Source: Planococcus beigongshangi
GTDB taxonomy: Bacteria > Bacillota > Bacilli > Bacillales_A > Planococcaceae
DNA: 64,000 nucleotides
Assembly: GCF_016820495.1 (NCBI RefSeq)
Contig: NZ_JADHDU010000003.1
Span: 367-64,366 of the forward strand
Reading direction: 5' to 3'
Of this stretch, positions 30,532 through 39,631 are shown piece after piece (the stretch's first letter is position 1; each line of letters begins with the position of its first letter). The position numbers and the translations under genes were made by a program. Under the pieces are notes generated by a model, which did no database searches, had not been told where the DNA came from, and worked only from the letters and a program-made list of their open reading frames with translations.

Positions 30532-31818
30532 ATGACATCAGTCGTAGTAGTAGGAACGCAATGGGGAGACGAAGGAAAAGGGAAAATCACGGATTTTCTA
30601 TCAGAACACGCAGAAGTGATTGCACGCTATCAGGGCGGAAATAACGCCGGGCACACAATTATTTTTGGCGGCGAAACATACAAGCTGCATTTGATTCCAT
30701 CGGGGATCTTCTATAAAGATAAAATTTCAGTGATTGGCAACGGCATGGTTGTGGATCCGAAAGCTTTGGTCAAAGAGTTGAAAGGCCTTCACGACCGTGG
30801 AGTGACGACAGAAAATCTGCGCATTTCAAACCGTGCTCACGTCCTTCTGCCTTACCATATCAAGCAAGATGAAGTGGAAGAAGCACGCCGCGGCGCCAAT
30901 AAAATTGGGACAACCGGAAAAGGCATCGGGCCGGCTTACATGGACAAAGCTGCACGTGTCGGCATCCGAATGGCGGATTTACTGGATCATGTCGTATTCG
31001 AAGAAAAACTTCGCATGAACCTGACAGAGAAAAACCGTCTGTTCGAGAAATTCTACGAAACGGAAGGCTTTACTGTCGAGGAAATCCTGGAAGAATATTA
31101 TCAATATGGACAGGAGATCGCCAAGTACGTAACGGATACGTCAAAAGTGCTGAATGACGCATTTGACGAAGGCCGCCGTGTGCTATTCGAAGGCGCACAG
31201 GGCGTCATGCTTGATATCGACCAGGGGACTTACCCATTCGTGACGTCATCCAATCCGGTTGCCGGCGGAGTGACCATCGGAGCGGGCGTTGGACCGACGA
31301 CGATTTCACATGTCATCGGTGTATGTAAAGCCTATACATCACGTGTAGGTGACGGGCCGTTCCCGACCGAATTATTCGATGAAGTGGGCCAGCAGATCCG
31401 TGAAGTCGGTAAAGAATACGGAACAACTACAGGACGTCCGCGCCGCATCGGCTGGTTCGACAGTGTGGTCGTGCGCCACGCAAGACGCGTCAGCGGACTG
31501 ACGGATCTGACGGTCAATTCGATCGACGTATTGACAGGACTTGAAACGGTGAAAATCTGTACAGCTTACCGCTATAAAGGTGAATTGATCACAGAATATC
31601 CAGCGAACCTTCGCATGCTTGCCGATTGTGAGCCGGTGTACGAAGAGCTTCCAGGCTGGACCGAAGATGTCACTGGCTGCAAATCACTTGATGAATTGCC
31701 GGCAAACGCGCGTCATTACCTGGAGCGCATCGCCCAATTGACAGGCGTACAGATCTCAATCTTCTCGGTTGGACCTGACCGCAACCAGACGAATATTGTA
31801 ACGAGTGTTTGGAGATAA
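30532..31818 (+). CDS. purA: Adenylosuccinate synthetase
   Basis: 428 residues. It condenses IMP and aspartate with GTP in the first committed step to AMP. The P-loop [11 protein letters not shown] is near the N-terminus, followed by [20 protein letters not shown], the IMP-binding [20 protein letters not shown] region and SVGPDRNQT. The frame opens at GTG 30523, but ATG 30532 (MTSVVVVG) matches relatives and follows GGAGGTG at good spacing. Monocistronic between two terminators. Confidence 0.97.
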   Translation: MTSVVVVGTQWGDEGKGKITDFLSEHAEVIARYQGGNNAGHTIIFGGETYKLHLIPSGIFYKDKISVIGNGMVVDPKALVKELKGLHDRGVTTENLRISNRAHVLLPYHIKQDEVEEARRGANKIGTTGKGIGPAYMDKAARVGIRMADLLDHVVFEEKLRMNLTEKNRLFEKFYETEGFTVEEILEEYYQYGQEIAKYVTDTSKVLNDAFDEGRRVLFEGAQGVMLDIDQGTYPFVTSSNPVAGGVTIGAGVGPTTISHVIGVCKAYTSRVGDGPFPTELFDEVGQQIREVGKEYGTTTGRPRRIGWFDSVVVRHARRVSGLTDLTVNSIDVLTGLETVKICTAYRYKGELITEYPANLRMLADCEPVYEELPGWTEDVTGCKSLDELPANARHYLERIAQLTGVQISIFSVGPDRNQTNIVTSVWR

Positions 31819-31822
31819 CACC

Positions 31823-31942
31823 GAAAAGCGACGGCACCCGCTTAGCTCTGAAAGGCATAAGACGGAACAATGAAGTGGCGGTTTTTGCCACGGAATTGGG
31901 CTGGCTTATGACCCGAAGAGCTGGGTCGCCGGAGTCTGGACA
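31823..31942. repeat. Dispersed intergenic repeat, copy 2 (full unit)
   Basis: It starts GAAAAGCGACGGCACCCG and ends GTCGCCGGAGTCTGGACA. The arms AGCTCTGAAAGGCATAAG and CTTATGACCCGAAGAGCT are largely complementary, with a GTGGCGGTTTTTGCCAC hairpin between them. It begins 4 bases after the purA stop. Confidence 0.8.
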
Positions 31943-31944
31943 AA

Positions 31945-32066
31945 GAAAAGCGACAACGGCCGTTCAGCTCCGACAAGCGTAAGGCACGCTGGCGAAGCGG
32001 CATATTTCCAGCCGCACAGCCAGAGGGGCTTACGACTCGAGGAGTTGGCCGGTTGGAGTCTGGACA
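31945..32066. repeat. Dispersed intergenic repeat, copy 3 (tandem with copy 2)
   Basis: This is a diverged unit: GAAAAGCGACAACGGCCG... to GGCCGGTTGGAGTCTGGACA, with arms AGCTCCGACAAGCGTAAG and CTTACGACTCGAGGAGTT. It has the same overall fold and length as copy 2 but about one base in four is changed. Confidence 0.75.
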
Positions 32067-32093
32067 CCGAAAAGTTAACTAGCTGCTAAGCCG

Positions 32094-32122
32094 AAAGCCG
32101 GACAAATCTGTCCGGCTTTTTT
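32094..32122 (+). terminator. purA terminator (beyond the repeats)
   Basis: AAAGCCGGACA (32094-32104) pairs with TGTCCGGCTTT (32109-32119) plus more T. It lies about 275 bases after purA, so the two repeats are probably transcribed in the purA 3' region. Confidence 0.9.
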
Positions 32123-32261
32123 GTTATGTTAATAAAATGTCCACATTTCAATTTTCAGAATGCTACAGACTCATGACAATAAAGAGGGTTTATTTCCTTT
32201 ATTATCCTATTATTTTGCATTTTCAAAGCTTTTATGCATTAAAAATAGCTGAATTCCGCTA

Positions 32262-32296
32262 GTTTCATCCATTAAATGGAATTAAATGGATGAAAC
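32262..32296. promoter_or_regulatory. Inverted repeat upstream of the M23 peptidase gene
   Basis: GTTTCATCCATT (32262-32273) and AATGGATGAAAC (32285-32296) are exact inverted arms around an 11-base loop, and ATTAAATGGA is repeated directly at 32271 and 32281. There is no T tract after it, so an operator or RNA element is likelier than a terminator. The remaining sequence from 32123 to 32423 is AT-rich with no other clear feature. Confidence 0.5.
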
Positions 32297-32423
32297 AATA
32301 CAGTTTATTTACATAGAGCAGAATTATGTTATTTTGATATAAGTTTATGATAAAGTGATGGAGGCTTAAATAAATCAGAGACTTAAAGAGAGAAACGTCA
32401 AAAAGGGGAATTTTGGTTCTGTT

Positions 32424-33701
32424 ATGAAAAATGCTATTGGTAAGAACATTGGTTCAAACGTGATGAAAATTGCAGCTTCGGCGTTTTTATTGCTTGGATT
32501 GAATGTAAATCCTGCAACAGCAGAAAATGTCGGCCATGAAGGCCTGGCAACTGTCTACCATATATATACGGACGGCGGATATCTTGGAGCCGTTTCAGAA
32601 AATGAAAAAGTTGAAGAACTGGTGGATCGGAAAATTGCCGAAACCATGGAGGACTTCAGTGAATTGAAGTTGGAGCCTGAAAAGAGCTTTAATGTGATTG
32701 CCGAGCAGGTTTTCGAACCGACGGTCAAAGATGAGCAGGAAATCCTTTCACAATTGGATGAAAAACTGGAAGTGAAAGCTTCGGCTTTCGCATTGACTTT
32801 GGACGGTGAAATCATTGCGCAGCTGAAAGACCGCGCCGCATATGATGAAACAATCCGTCAGGTGCTGCTTCAATACGCAAGTTCCGAAGAGCTGGAGCAA
32901 TGGGAAGCGAATAAACTCAAAACGGGTGAGTTGCCTGGACTTGAAACGGACGAAACGCGCATTACGTCAATTGATATCGTAGAGGACCTGGCAGGTGTGA
33001 CGGCCCAGGCCGCGCCGGAAGAAATCATGGACGCGAAAGAGGCGGCGTCCTTGTTGAAAGATAAAGGGCTGACGGTCATTGTCGAAAAACAGAAAAAGGT
33101 AGAAGAAGGCATTGAATTCGAAACCATTGAACAAGAAGATGGTGAAATGTACATCGGCAAGTCGGAAGTCGGCCAAGAAGGCAAGAATGGCGAAAAACAA
33201 GTGACTTATGCCATTACTGAAACGGACGGCAAACAGACAAACCGTCATACAGTCACTGAAGAAGTGATAACTGAACCGGTTGAACAAGTGGTTTTAAAAG
33301 GCACGAAGGAAATACCGACAGTCGGGACCGGGAAATTCAGCTGGCCGGCTGAAGGCGGTTATATATCAAGTAAATTAGGGCCGCGCTGGGGCAGCCATCA
33401 TAACGGCATCGACATCGCTCGACCGGATGGCTTTGATATTCTGGCTGCTGACCACGGAGTTGTCAGGGCATCAGGTCCTGACGGCACATTCGGCAACCGG
33501 GTCATCATCGATCATAACAATGGCTATGAAACGATTTATGCCCACCTCGCTTCAATCGATGTAAAAGTCGGCGACAAAGTTCCGCAGGGCATGAAAATCG
33601 GTGTCATGGGAACGACTGGCCGTTCGACCGGGATCCATCTGCATTTTGAAGTTTCAAAAGATGGCGTCACGAAAAATCCGTTGGATTATATCGAACAATA
33701 A
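32424..33701 (+). CDS. Secreted G5-domain M23 metallopeptidase (cell-wall hydrolase)
   Basis: 425 residues. N-terminal signal (residues ~12-33, KIAASAFLLLGLNVNPATA), then a ~190-residue acidic region, a G5 domain (~225-300, VTYAITETDGKQ...EEVITEPVEQVV) and a C-terminal LytM/M23 domain: SSKLGPRWGSHHNGIDIA (zinc His/Asp) and GIHLHFEV. Its role would be cutting peptidoglycan cross-bridges or stem peptides. It lies directly upstream of walR; the Wal system controls such hydrolases, which makes functional coupling plausible. An extended 15-bp hairpin and a Noc-type palindrome separate it from walR. Confidence 0.9.
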   Translation: MKNAIGKNIGSNVMKIAASAFLLLGLNVNPATAENVGHEGLATVYHIYTDGGYLGAVSENEKVEELVDRKIAETMEDFSELKLEPEKSFNVIAEQVFEPTVKDEQEILSQLDEKLEVKASAFALTLDGEIIAQLKDRAAYDETIRQVLLQYASSEELEQWEANKLKTGELPGLETDETRITSIDIVEDLAGVTAQAAPEEIMDAKEAASLLKDKGLTVIVEKQKKVEEGIEFETIEQEDGEMYIGKSEVGQEGKNGEKQVTYAITETDGKQTNRHTVTEEVITEPVEQVVLKGTKEIPTVGTGKFSWPAEGGYISSKLGPRWGSHHNGIDIARPDGFDILAADHGVVRASGPDGTFGNRVIIDHNNGYETIYAHLASIDVKVGDKVPQGMKIGVMGTTGRSTGIHLHFEVSKDGVTKNPLDYIEQ

Positions 33702-33715
33702 AATACTGAAGCAGG

Positions 33716-33754
33716 AAGCCAGCAGGGAAACGAATGATATTTCCCTGCTGGCTT
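33716..33754. terminator. 15-bp perfect hairpin after the M23 peptidase gene
   Basis: AAGCCAGCAGGGAAA (33716-33730) pairs with TTTCCCTGCTGGCTT (33740-33754). The T tract after it is only TTT then CGAAT, so termination strength is uncertain. Confidence 0.7.
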
Positions 33755-33770
33755 TCGAATATGGAATGAT

Positions 33771-33786
33771 TATTTCCCGGGAAATA
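33771..33786. promoter_or_regulatory. Noc-binding-type palindrome
   Basis: TATTTCCCGGGAAATA contains ATTTCCCGGGAAAT (33772-33785), the published Bacillus Noc-binding consensus as I remember it. It lies between the M23 peptidase gene and walR. A Noc protein is encoded at 16640. Confidence 0.75.
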
Positions 33787-33892
33787 TCACCTGATCAGTG
33801 AGAGGTGCTAAACAGCCCCAACAGTGATAAAGTAAAGTTAGAAAAGTTTAAGATCAGGATGGGTATTTCTATTTAAAAAGGGGAGATCAAGG

Positions 33893-34600
33893 ATGAATAA
33901 AACGATTTTGGTAGTGGACGATGAAAAACCGATCGCAGATATCCTGCAATTTAATTTGAAAAAAGAGGGCTTTAACGTAGTCTGTGCATATGACGGCGAC
34001 GAAGCGATCAAATTGGCGGAAGAAGTGAAGCCGGATCTGATGCTTCTGGATATCATGCTTCCGAATCGCGACGGCATGGAAGTGTGCCGTGAAGTGCGGA
34101 AGAAACATGATTTTCCGATCATCATGCTGACGGCGAAAGACTCTGAAATCGATAAAGTGCTCGGCCTGGAACTGGGTGCCGATGATTATGTAACAAAACC
34201 ATTTTCTACAAGAGAATTGGTTGCGCGCGTGAAGGCGAACCTGCGCCGCCAGAATATCATACCGGCTGAAGAAGACGGGCCGAATTCGAACGACATCCAG
34301 GTAGGTGCGCTGACGATCCAGCCGGATGCATACCTGGTGCTGAAACGGGAAGAAACGATCGAATTGACGCATCGTGAGTTCGAATTGCTGCATTATCTTG
34401 GCAAGCATATCGGCCAAGTCATGACGCGTGAACATTTGCTCCAGACAGTATGGGGTTATGATTATTTCGGAGACGTACGCACAGTGGATGTAACGATCCG
34501 CCGTCTGCGTGAAAAAATTGAAGATAACCCGAGTCATCCGGCATGGATTGTCACGCGCCGCGGTGTAGGGTATTATTTGCGAAATCCTGAACAGGAGTAG
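33893..34600 (+). CDS. walR: Response regulator WalR (YycF)
   Basis: 235 residues. OmpR/PhoB-type regulator, the essential controller of cell-wall hydrolase genes. Receiver domain 1-120 with the acidic pocket D9-D10, phosphoacceptor D53 (LMLLDIMLP) and K102-type signalling Lys (VTKPF). C-terminal winged helix (~135-230) with [13 protein letters not shown] and [13 protein letters not shown]. walK starts 5 bases after the stop. GGGGAGATCAAGG precedes the ATG. Confidence 0.98.
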   Translation: MNKTILVVDDEKPIADILQFNLKKEGFNVVCAYDGDEAIKLAEEVKPDLMLLDIMLPNRDGMEVCREVRKKHDFPIIMLTAKDSEIDKVLGLELGADDYVTKPFSTRELVARVKANLRRQNIIPAEEDGPNSNDIQVGALTIQPDAYLVLKREETIELTHREFELLHYLGKHIGQVMTREHLLQTVWGYDYFGDVRTVDVTIRRLREKIEDNPSHPAWIVTRRGVGYYLRNPEQE

Positions 34601-34605
34601 TCTGC

Positions 34606-36432
34606 ATGCAGAAAGTAACTTTTTTTAAATCAATCCATGTGAAAATTGTGCTGATTTACATCTTGCTCATCCTTTTGGCGATGCAGATAATCGGCCTTTA
34701 TTTTGTGCAGCAACTGGAAGAGAAGCTGATTTACAATTTCGAGGAATCGATTCTGGACCGGATGGAAATCATTGAGTTCAGTGTCAAAGAAGAAATTACC
34801 CGAACGCGGACAGATGACGACCTGAAAGTGGAGCAAAGCCTTCGTTCTGTCCTGCAGGGCTTTAACTCTTCTGATATTTCGGAAATAAGGGTAGTGGATG
34901 CGCGCTACCGCATTCTCGGATCATCAGCGATTGAAAAACAGCCGTTGATCGGCCAGCGTTCGGCAGAAGAACTGGTGCGGGAGACCATAGTCAATGTAAA
35001 ACCGCAATACCAGATCAAGATAAATGAAGAAAACGACCGCCGGGTATGGGTCGCGACACAGCCGATTGTGACAGCTGGCGGTGAATTGCTTGGGTCCCTT
35101 TATCTCGAAGCGAAAGTGGAAAATGTCTATGACCAGATGGATGAGATCAATTCAATCCTTGCAGGAGGGACGGCGCTGTCCCTCTTGATTACAGCGATTC
35201 TTGGGATTTTGGTGGCACAGACCATCTCCAAGCCGATTTCGGATATGCGAAAACATGCGCAAGCGATGGCGAAAGGGAATTTCTCCCGCAAAGTGCGAGT
35301 TTACGGCGACGATGAAATCGGCCAATTGGCAAAAGCGTTCAACCATTTGACGAACAGGCTGCAGGAATCCCAGCAATCGACAGAAAGTGAGCGCCGGAAA
35401 CTGGCGTCGATTTTAGCGAATATGACGGACGGCGTATTGTCGACGGACCGGAGAGGAAGAATCATCCTCATCAACGACCCGGCTCTCCGTTTATTGAATG
35501 TTTCACGTGAAACGGTGATGAATCGGCCGATTACCAGCATCTTGGGGCTTGAAAGCGAATATACATTTGAAGACCTGATTCACATGAAAGAGTCGATCAC
35601 ACTCGATGTCGGTACATCGGAACAAAATACGCTGCTGCGGACGAATTTCTCGGTCATTCAAAAAGAGACCGGATTCGTCAACGGTTTGATTGCTGTGCTG
35701 CATGATAATACCGAGCAGGAGAAAATCGATATGGAACGCCGTGAATTCGTAGCGAACGTTTCCCACGAATTGCGGACGCCGCTGACAACGATGCGCAGTT
35801 ATCTGGAAGCTTTGGCGGAAGGCGCCTGGAAGGATACGGATCTTGCTCCGCATTTCCTGAATGTCACACAAACGGAAACGGAGCGGATGATCCGTCTGGT
35901 GAACGATTTGCTGAAGCTGTCGAAAATGGATTCAGGCGAAACGGAACTCAATCGGGAAATGGTGGACTTCAAAGTATTCTTTAACCGCATCATCGACCGT
36001 TTTGAAATGTCGAAATCACAAAATGTTACATTTAAGCGTGAAATGCCTACCCAGCCTTATTTTGTCGAAATCGATACGGACAAGATGACGCAGGTATTTG
36101 ATAATATCATTTCCAATGCGCTGAAATATTCACCGGACGGCGGCACTGTGTCCTTCAAATTGAGTGAGGAAGACGGGATGCTGCAGACTAAGATCAGCGA
36201 CCAGGGCATGGGGATCCCGAAAGAGAACCTCGATAAGATTTTCGACCGGTTCTACCGGGTCGACCGGGCGCGTTCCAGGGAAATGGGCGGTACCGGTCTC
36301 GGACTGGCCATTTCCAAAGAAGTGATCAATGTCCATGGAGGCACCATCTGGGCTGACAGCAGATATGGCAGAGGGACCACGATCTATTTCACGCTTCCAT
36401 TTGAAACAGATGACGGAGGTGAGTGGGAATGA
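34606..36432 (+). CDS. walK: Sensor histidine kinase WalK (YycG)
   Basis: 608 residues. Membrane helices at about 12-32 and 183-205 flank an extracellular Cache-like sensor; HAMP (~205-257), PAS (~262-370), HisKA with H387 in VSHELRTPLTT, and HATPase (DNIISNALKYSP N-box, GMGIPKENL, GGTGLGLAISK). It phosphorylates WalR in response to peptidoglycan state and division. A parS-like site lies inside the coding sequence (35499-35514). The stop overlaps the start of walH (ATGA). Confidence 0.98.
   Translation: MQKVTFFKSIHVKIVLIYILLILLAMQIIGLYFVQQLEEKLIYNFEESILDRMEIIEFSVKEEITRTRTDDDLKVEQSLRSVLQGFNSSDISEIRVVDARYRILGSSAIEKQPLIGQRSAEELVRETIVNVKPQYQIKINEENDRRVWVATQPIVTAGGELLGSLYLEAKVENVYDQMDEINSILAGGTALSLLITAILGILVAQTISKPISDMRKHAQAMAKGNFSRKVRVYGDDEIGQLAKAFNHLTNRLQESQQSTESERRKLASILANMTDGVLSTDRRGRIILINDPALRLLNVSRETVMNRPITSILGLESEYTFEDLIHMKESITLDVGTSEQNTLLRTNFSVIQKETGFVNGLIAVLHDNTEQEKIDMERREFVANVSHELRTPLTTMRSYLEALAEGAWKDTDLAPHFLNVTQTETERMIRLVNDLLKLSKMDSGETELNREMVDFKVFFNRIIDRFEMSKSQNVTFKREMPTQPYFVEIDTDKMTQVFDNIISNALKYSPDGGTVSFKLSEEDGMLQTKISDQGMGIPKENLDKIFDRFYRVDRARSREMGGTGLGLAISKEVINVHGGTIWADSRYGRGTTIYFTLPFETDDGGEWE
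35499..35514. promoter_or_regulatory. parS-like site inside walK
   Basis: TGTTTCACGTGAAACG differs from the palindromic parS at 16551 only in the last base. Bacillus carries several origin-proximal parS sites inside genes, so binding by Spo0J is likely. Confidence 0.75.
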
Positions 36433-37766
36433 AATACATCGAGCAAATAAAGTCGGCAGCCTTATTCCTGCTTGTTTTCCTGAGTCTGGGCCTGACGTTC
36501 ACCATCTGGAATTTCACGCCGACGACACTGGATCCGATTGATCCGACACCGCCCATCGATACGGCAATAGCTGATTCGAAGAAAATCGAGCAGGTGGTCC
36601 GTCCATTGAAAATTCTGTTCCATAGTGAAGAAAGCGTCAAAGGAACTGTGAATAAAGATGAAATCGATTTGGTCCTGGATTCCATGGATCAATGGCATAT
36701 CAGTGATTTGACCTTATTATCGGATGAAGCGAACGCCGCTGAACTGACTGAATATATGCATCAGCCTTCACGGGCCGTGCTTTATTATCCGAGTGCTGTG
36801 CCTTTCCCGGTTTTTGACGCGATGATGGATCTCTTCGACACGAATGTGCCGGAAGCGACATTCAACCGCATGGTCATAAACTGGGAAAGCTCCGCAAATG
36901 GCCAGTTGGTCATTTACTTCGTCAATTCCGACTCGGGCCGTATTTACGAAGGAACCGTACAGATCCTCGACGTTGAAAAATTTGCGGAAAATATAATTGA
37001 GCCTTCTGAGCAATACCCGCTGTATTTAACGGACGCCTCGATTGGAACCGTTCCGGTTTATGTGCCTGCAGAACCAGTCGATTTATCGAGTTATGTCTAT
37101 CTATATGAAGAAACACCGATGGAGGATTATGCCGACAGGCTGTTCAATGCTTCCAGTTTCCAACCGGCGGGCAATTTGCTCGGCGGCGGATATACGGATA
37201 ATACAGGCGCATTCCTTGAACGGGAATCGGCTGTCAAAGGCTTGAGTTATGTTCAATCGAAAGCGGAAACCGCTGATCCGGCGATTCCATCGGAACTGGT
37301 CTTCAATACGATAAAATTCATCAATGACCACGGCGGATGGACAAATGATTATTACTATTTCCAGATGGAACCGCTCAACCAGGAAATCGAATACCGGCTG
37401 TTCATCAATAATATGCCGGTCTTCGGCCCGTCCCTTTCACCTGCAATCGATGTGAAGTGGGGGATGGCCGACGAACAGGAGCAGGTATTCCGGTACGAAC
37501 GACCGGTTTACGTACTGGAGCCGACGGGAAGAACCGATGCTGAAAACCAGGCTTCCGGTGCGGCCGTGCTCGCAGCTCTAGCCCGTTTGGATGAAGAAGA
37601 ACGATCTGCTGTGACTGAGGTTGTGTCAGCTTATGAACTGGTGCGCAACGTGAATGATCCGGATCGGCTCATGATCGTCGAACCGGCCTGGTATTTTAAG
37701 ATGGATGGCTCATGGCTGAAATTATCGAACGAAGTGATAGGGGGAGGACCATTTGGACTGGAGTAG
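36429..37766 (+). CDS. walH: WalRK regulatory protein WalH (YycH)
   Basis: 445 residues. One N-terminal membrane helix (residues ~8-28, AALFLLVFLSLGLTF), the rest extracellular. In Bacillus WalH and WalI bind WalK in the membrane and damp its activity, while in Staphylococcus they activate it. ATG 36429 follows GGAGGTG and overlaps the walK stop by 4 bases; a GTG at 36423 is too close to the ribosome site. It overlaps walI by 14 bases. Confidence 0.93.
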   Translation: MKYIEQIKSAALFLLVFLSLGLTFTIWNFTPTTLDPIDPTPPIDTAIADSKKIEQVVRPLKILFHSEESVKGTVNKDEIDLVLDSMDQWHISDLTLLSDEANAAELTEYMHQPSRAVLYYPSAVPFPVFDAMMDLFDTNVPEATFNRMVINWESSANGQLVIYFVNSDSGRIYEGTVQILDVEKFAENIIEPSEQYPLYLTDASIGTVPVYVPAEPVDLSSYVYLYEETPMEDYADRLFNASSFQPAGNLLGGGYTDNTGAFLERESAVKGLSYVQSKAETADPAIPSELVFNTIKFINDHGGWTNDYYYFQMEPLNQEIEYRLFINNMPVFGPSLSPAIDVKWGMADEQEQVFRYERPVYVLEPTGRTDAENQASGAAVLAALARLDEEERSAVTEVVSAYELVRNVNDPDRLMIVEPAWYFKMDGSWLKLSNEVIGGGPFGLE

Positions 37767-38565
37767 AACAAAGTCGATATTCATCATCGTCTTTTCCATT
37801 TTGAATATCTTTTTGTACTCCCTGTATGTGGATCGCTATACCGAAGCCGAAAACTATTCGAAGTTGTCTGAGCCTGCAGTGGATGCACGCCTTGAAATTG
37901 ATAATATCACGTATCCGGCAGATCTGGGGGCAGACCCTGAGGAAGAACCGTATATCAGCGGCACCAGAATGGCCCTTACAAAGGAAAACGTGCCTGCTGA
38001 AAATGCGCGGGTGACGGTGACGGAAGAATATCTGTTGAATGTGGTTTTAGACGAACCGATCAGGATCGGCGACGAATTAAACAAAGAAAGCCTTGAAGCC
38101 TTCCTGTCTTCTACTGTTTTCGAAGGGGATGAGTACATCCTTTGGGATATTGTCCAGGAAGAAAACAGAGCAGTCTTTTTTCAGGTAATCGAAGGGAAAA
38201 CGTTGTATCATAGTGATAGTGGTAAAGTGACCTTATTCTGGAATGATGAAGGGGAAGCGGTCCGCTATGAACAAACCATGTTTACGGATCTCGTAGAAAA
38301 TGCGCAGAGCAAAAAATTGATTTCCCAAAAACGGGCAATTGAAACCCTGTATCAAAACAGTATCCTGCAGCAGAACTCTGAGGTCACATCTGTGAATCTT
38401 GGTTATTCCGTTTATGTGGCAGTGTCGGAAGAAACGCGGATGTTCCTCCCGACCTGGAGAGTCGTCGTGAAACTGGAAGACGGCACGACAGCGGATTATT
38501 ACGTAAACGCCGTCAAAGACGGAGTCATCGAATTTAAGGCACCGGAAGAAGAAGGTTCAGAGTAA
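37753..38565 (+). CDS. walI: WalRK regulatory protein WalI (YycI)
   Basis: 270 residues from TTG (GGGGAGG upstream). The N-terminus MDWSRTKSIFIIVF matches YycI proteins. A single membrane helix (~7-25) is followed by a secreted YycI domain that pairs with WalH. The start lies inside the end of walH, implying coupled synthesis in a fixed ratio. walJ follows after 12 bases. Confidence 0.93.
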   Translation: MDWSRTKSIFIIVFSILNIFLYSLYVDRYTEAENYSKLSEPAVDARLEIDNITYPADLGADPEEEPYISGTRMALTKENVPAENARVTVTEEYLLNVVLDEPIRIGDELNKESLEAFLSSTVFEGDEYILWDIVQEENRAVFFQVIEGKTLYHSDSGKVTLFWNDEGEAVRYEQTMFTDLVENAQSKKLISQKRAIETLYQNSILQQNSEVTSVNLGYSVYVAVSEETRMFLPTWRVVVKLEDGTTADYYVNAVKDGVIEFKAPEEEGSE

Positions 38566-38577
38566 GGAGTTTTTACA

Positions 38578-39366
38578 ATGCGGTTTAGTGTATTGGCAAG
38601 CGGTTCAAGCGGCAATGCCATCTATATAGAAAATGACCGGCATTCATTTCTTGTGGATGCAGGCCTGAGCGGCAAAAAGATGGAAGAGCTATTCGCTTCC
38701 ATCGGCAAAAAAATGGGCGACCTGGACGGCATCCTGGTGACGCATGAACACAGCGACCATATCAAGGGGCTGGGCATCGTCGCAAGAAAACATAAAGTGC
38801 CGATCTATGCCAACGCCAAAACCTGGCTGGCCATGGAAAACCTGGTCGGCGCGATACCGGTCGAACAGCGTTTCCATTTTGACATGGATACAGTGAAGAC
38901 ATTCGGTTCATTGGATATCCAATCGTTCGCCGTCTCGCATGATGCCGCGGACCCAATGTTCTATGTATTCCATGAAAACGGCCGAAAGCTCACGCTGATT
39001 ACGGACACCGGCTACGTCAGCGACAAGATGAAAGGCATCATCACGGCTTCCGATGCTTACGTGTTCGAAAGCAACCACGATGTCGGCATGCTGCAGATGG
39101 GCCGTTATCCGTGGTCGGTCAAACGCCGGATCCTGAGTGATGTAGGACACGTATCCAATGAAGACGCGGCAGTCGCCATGAGTGAAGTGATGGCAGAAAA
39201 GCCGACGAAAATCTATCTGTCCCATCTAAGCCGGGACAATAACATGAAAGACCTCGCCCGCATGAGCGTCGAACAGACATTGCAGACCAAAGGCATCATT
39301 GTCGGTGAGTATGTGGATCTGCTTGATACAGATGCGAATATACCGACGAAGTTGGTTGAGGTATAG
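38578..39366 (+). CDS. walJ: MBL-fold metallohydrolase WalJ (YycJ)
   Basis: 262 residues. Metallo-beta-lactamase fold with the metal motif [11 protein letters not shown] near residue 56, an SHDAADP motif and the terminal [10 protein letters not shown]. YycJ proteins resemble 5'-3' exonucleases and have been linked to coordination of division and replication, and to mismatch repair in some species. AAGGAG precedes the ATG. It is the last gene before a strong terminator; htrA has its own upstream region. Confidence 0.93.
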   Translation: MRFSVLASGSSGNAIYIENDRHSFLVDAGLSGKKMEELFASIGKKMGDLDGILVTHEHSDHIKGLGIVARKHKVPIYANAKTWLAMENLVGAIPVEQRFHFDMDTVKTFGSLDIQSFAVSHDAADPMFYVFHENGRKLTLITDTGYVSDKMKGIITASDAYVFESNHDVGMLQMGRYPWSVKRRILSDVGHVSNEDAAVAMSEVMAEKPTKIYLSHLSRDNNMKDLARMSVEQTLQTKGIIVGEYVDLLDTDANIPTKLVEV

Positions 39367-39376
39367 AAAAGCGGCG

Positions 39377-39407
39377 GCCGGAAGCAAATTTGCTTCCGGC
39401 TTTTTTT
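39377..39407 (+). terminator. walJ terminator
   Basis: Perfect 24-base palindrome GCCGGAAGCAAA / TTTGCTTCCGGC (39377-39400) followed by seven T. Confidence 0.93.
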
Positions 39408-39424
39408 GATTTATAGGGGACGGC

Positions 39425-39524
39425 GGGATTTATGTGCGGAGAATGGGATTTGTGAGCGGAGAATGAGATTTATGAGCGGAGAACAGAATTTATGCGCGCA
39501 GTACCAATTTTGCGCATGAACTAT
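39425..39524 (+). repeat. 20-bp tandem repeat array A
   Basis: Four units of exactly 20 bases (39425, 39445, 39465, 39485) with consensus GGGATTTATGTGCGGAGAAT, plus a degenerate fifth. It lies directly after the walJ terminator. Related arrays occur at 42051 (inverted) and 62141. Confidence 0.85.
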
Positions 39525-39631
39525 CAGATTTCCGCCGTACGAAATCTTTATTCAACCGCATTTTTCATTTAATGGCCGATAAAGTGCTCAAGCTTGCATT
39601 GTCAGAATTCTATTCATAAAATTAGGGAAAG

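Noticed and set aside
33887-34537. 216-codon minus-strand frame opposite walR
   Set aside because: Complement of the walR coding sequence; no independent support.
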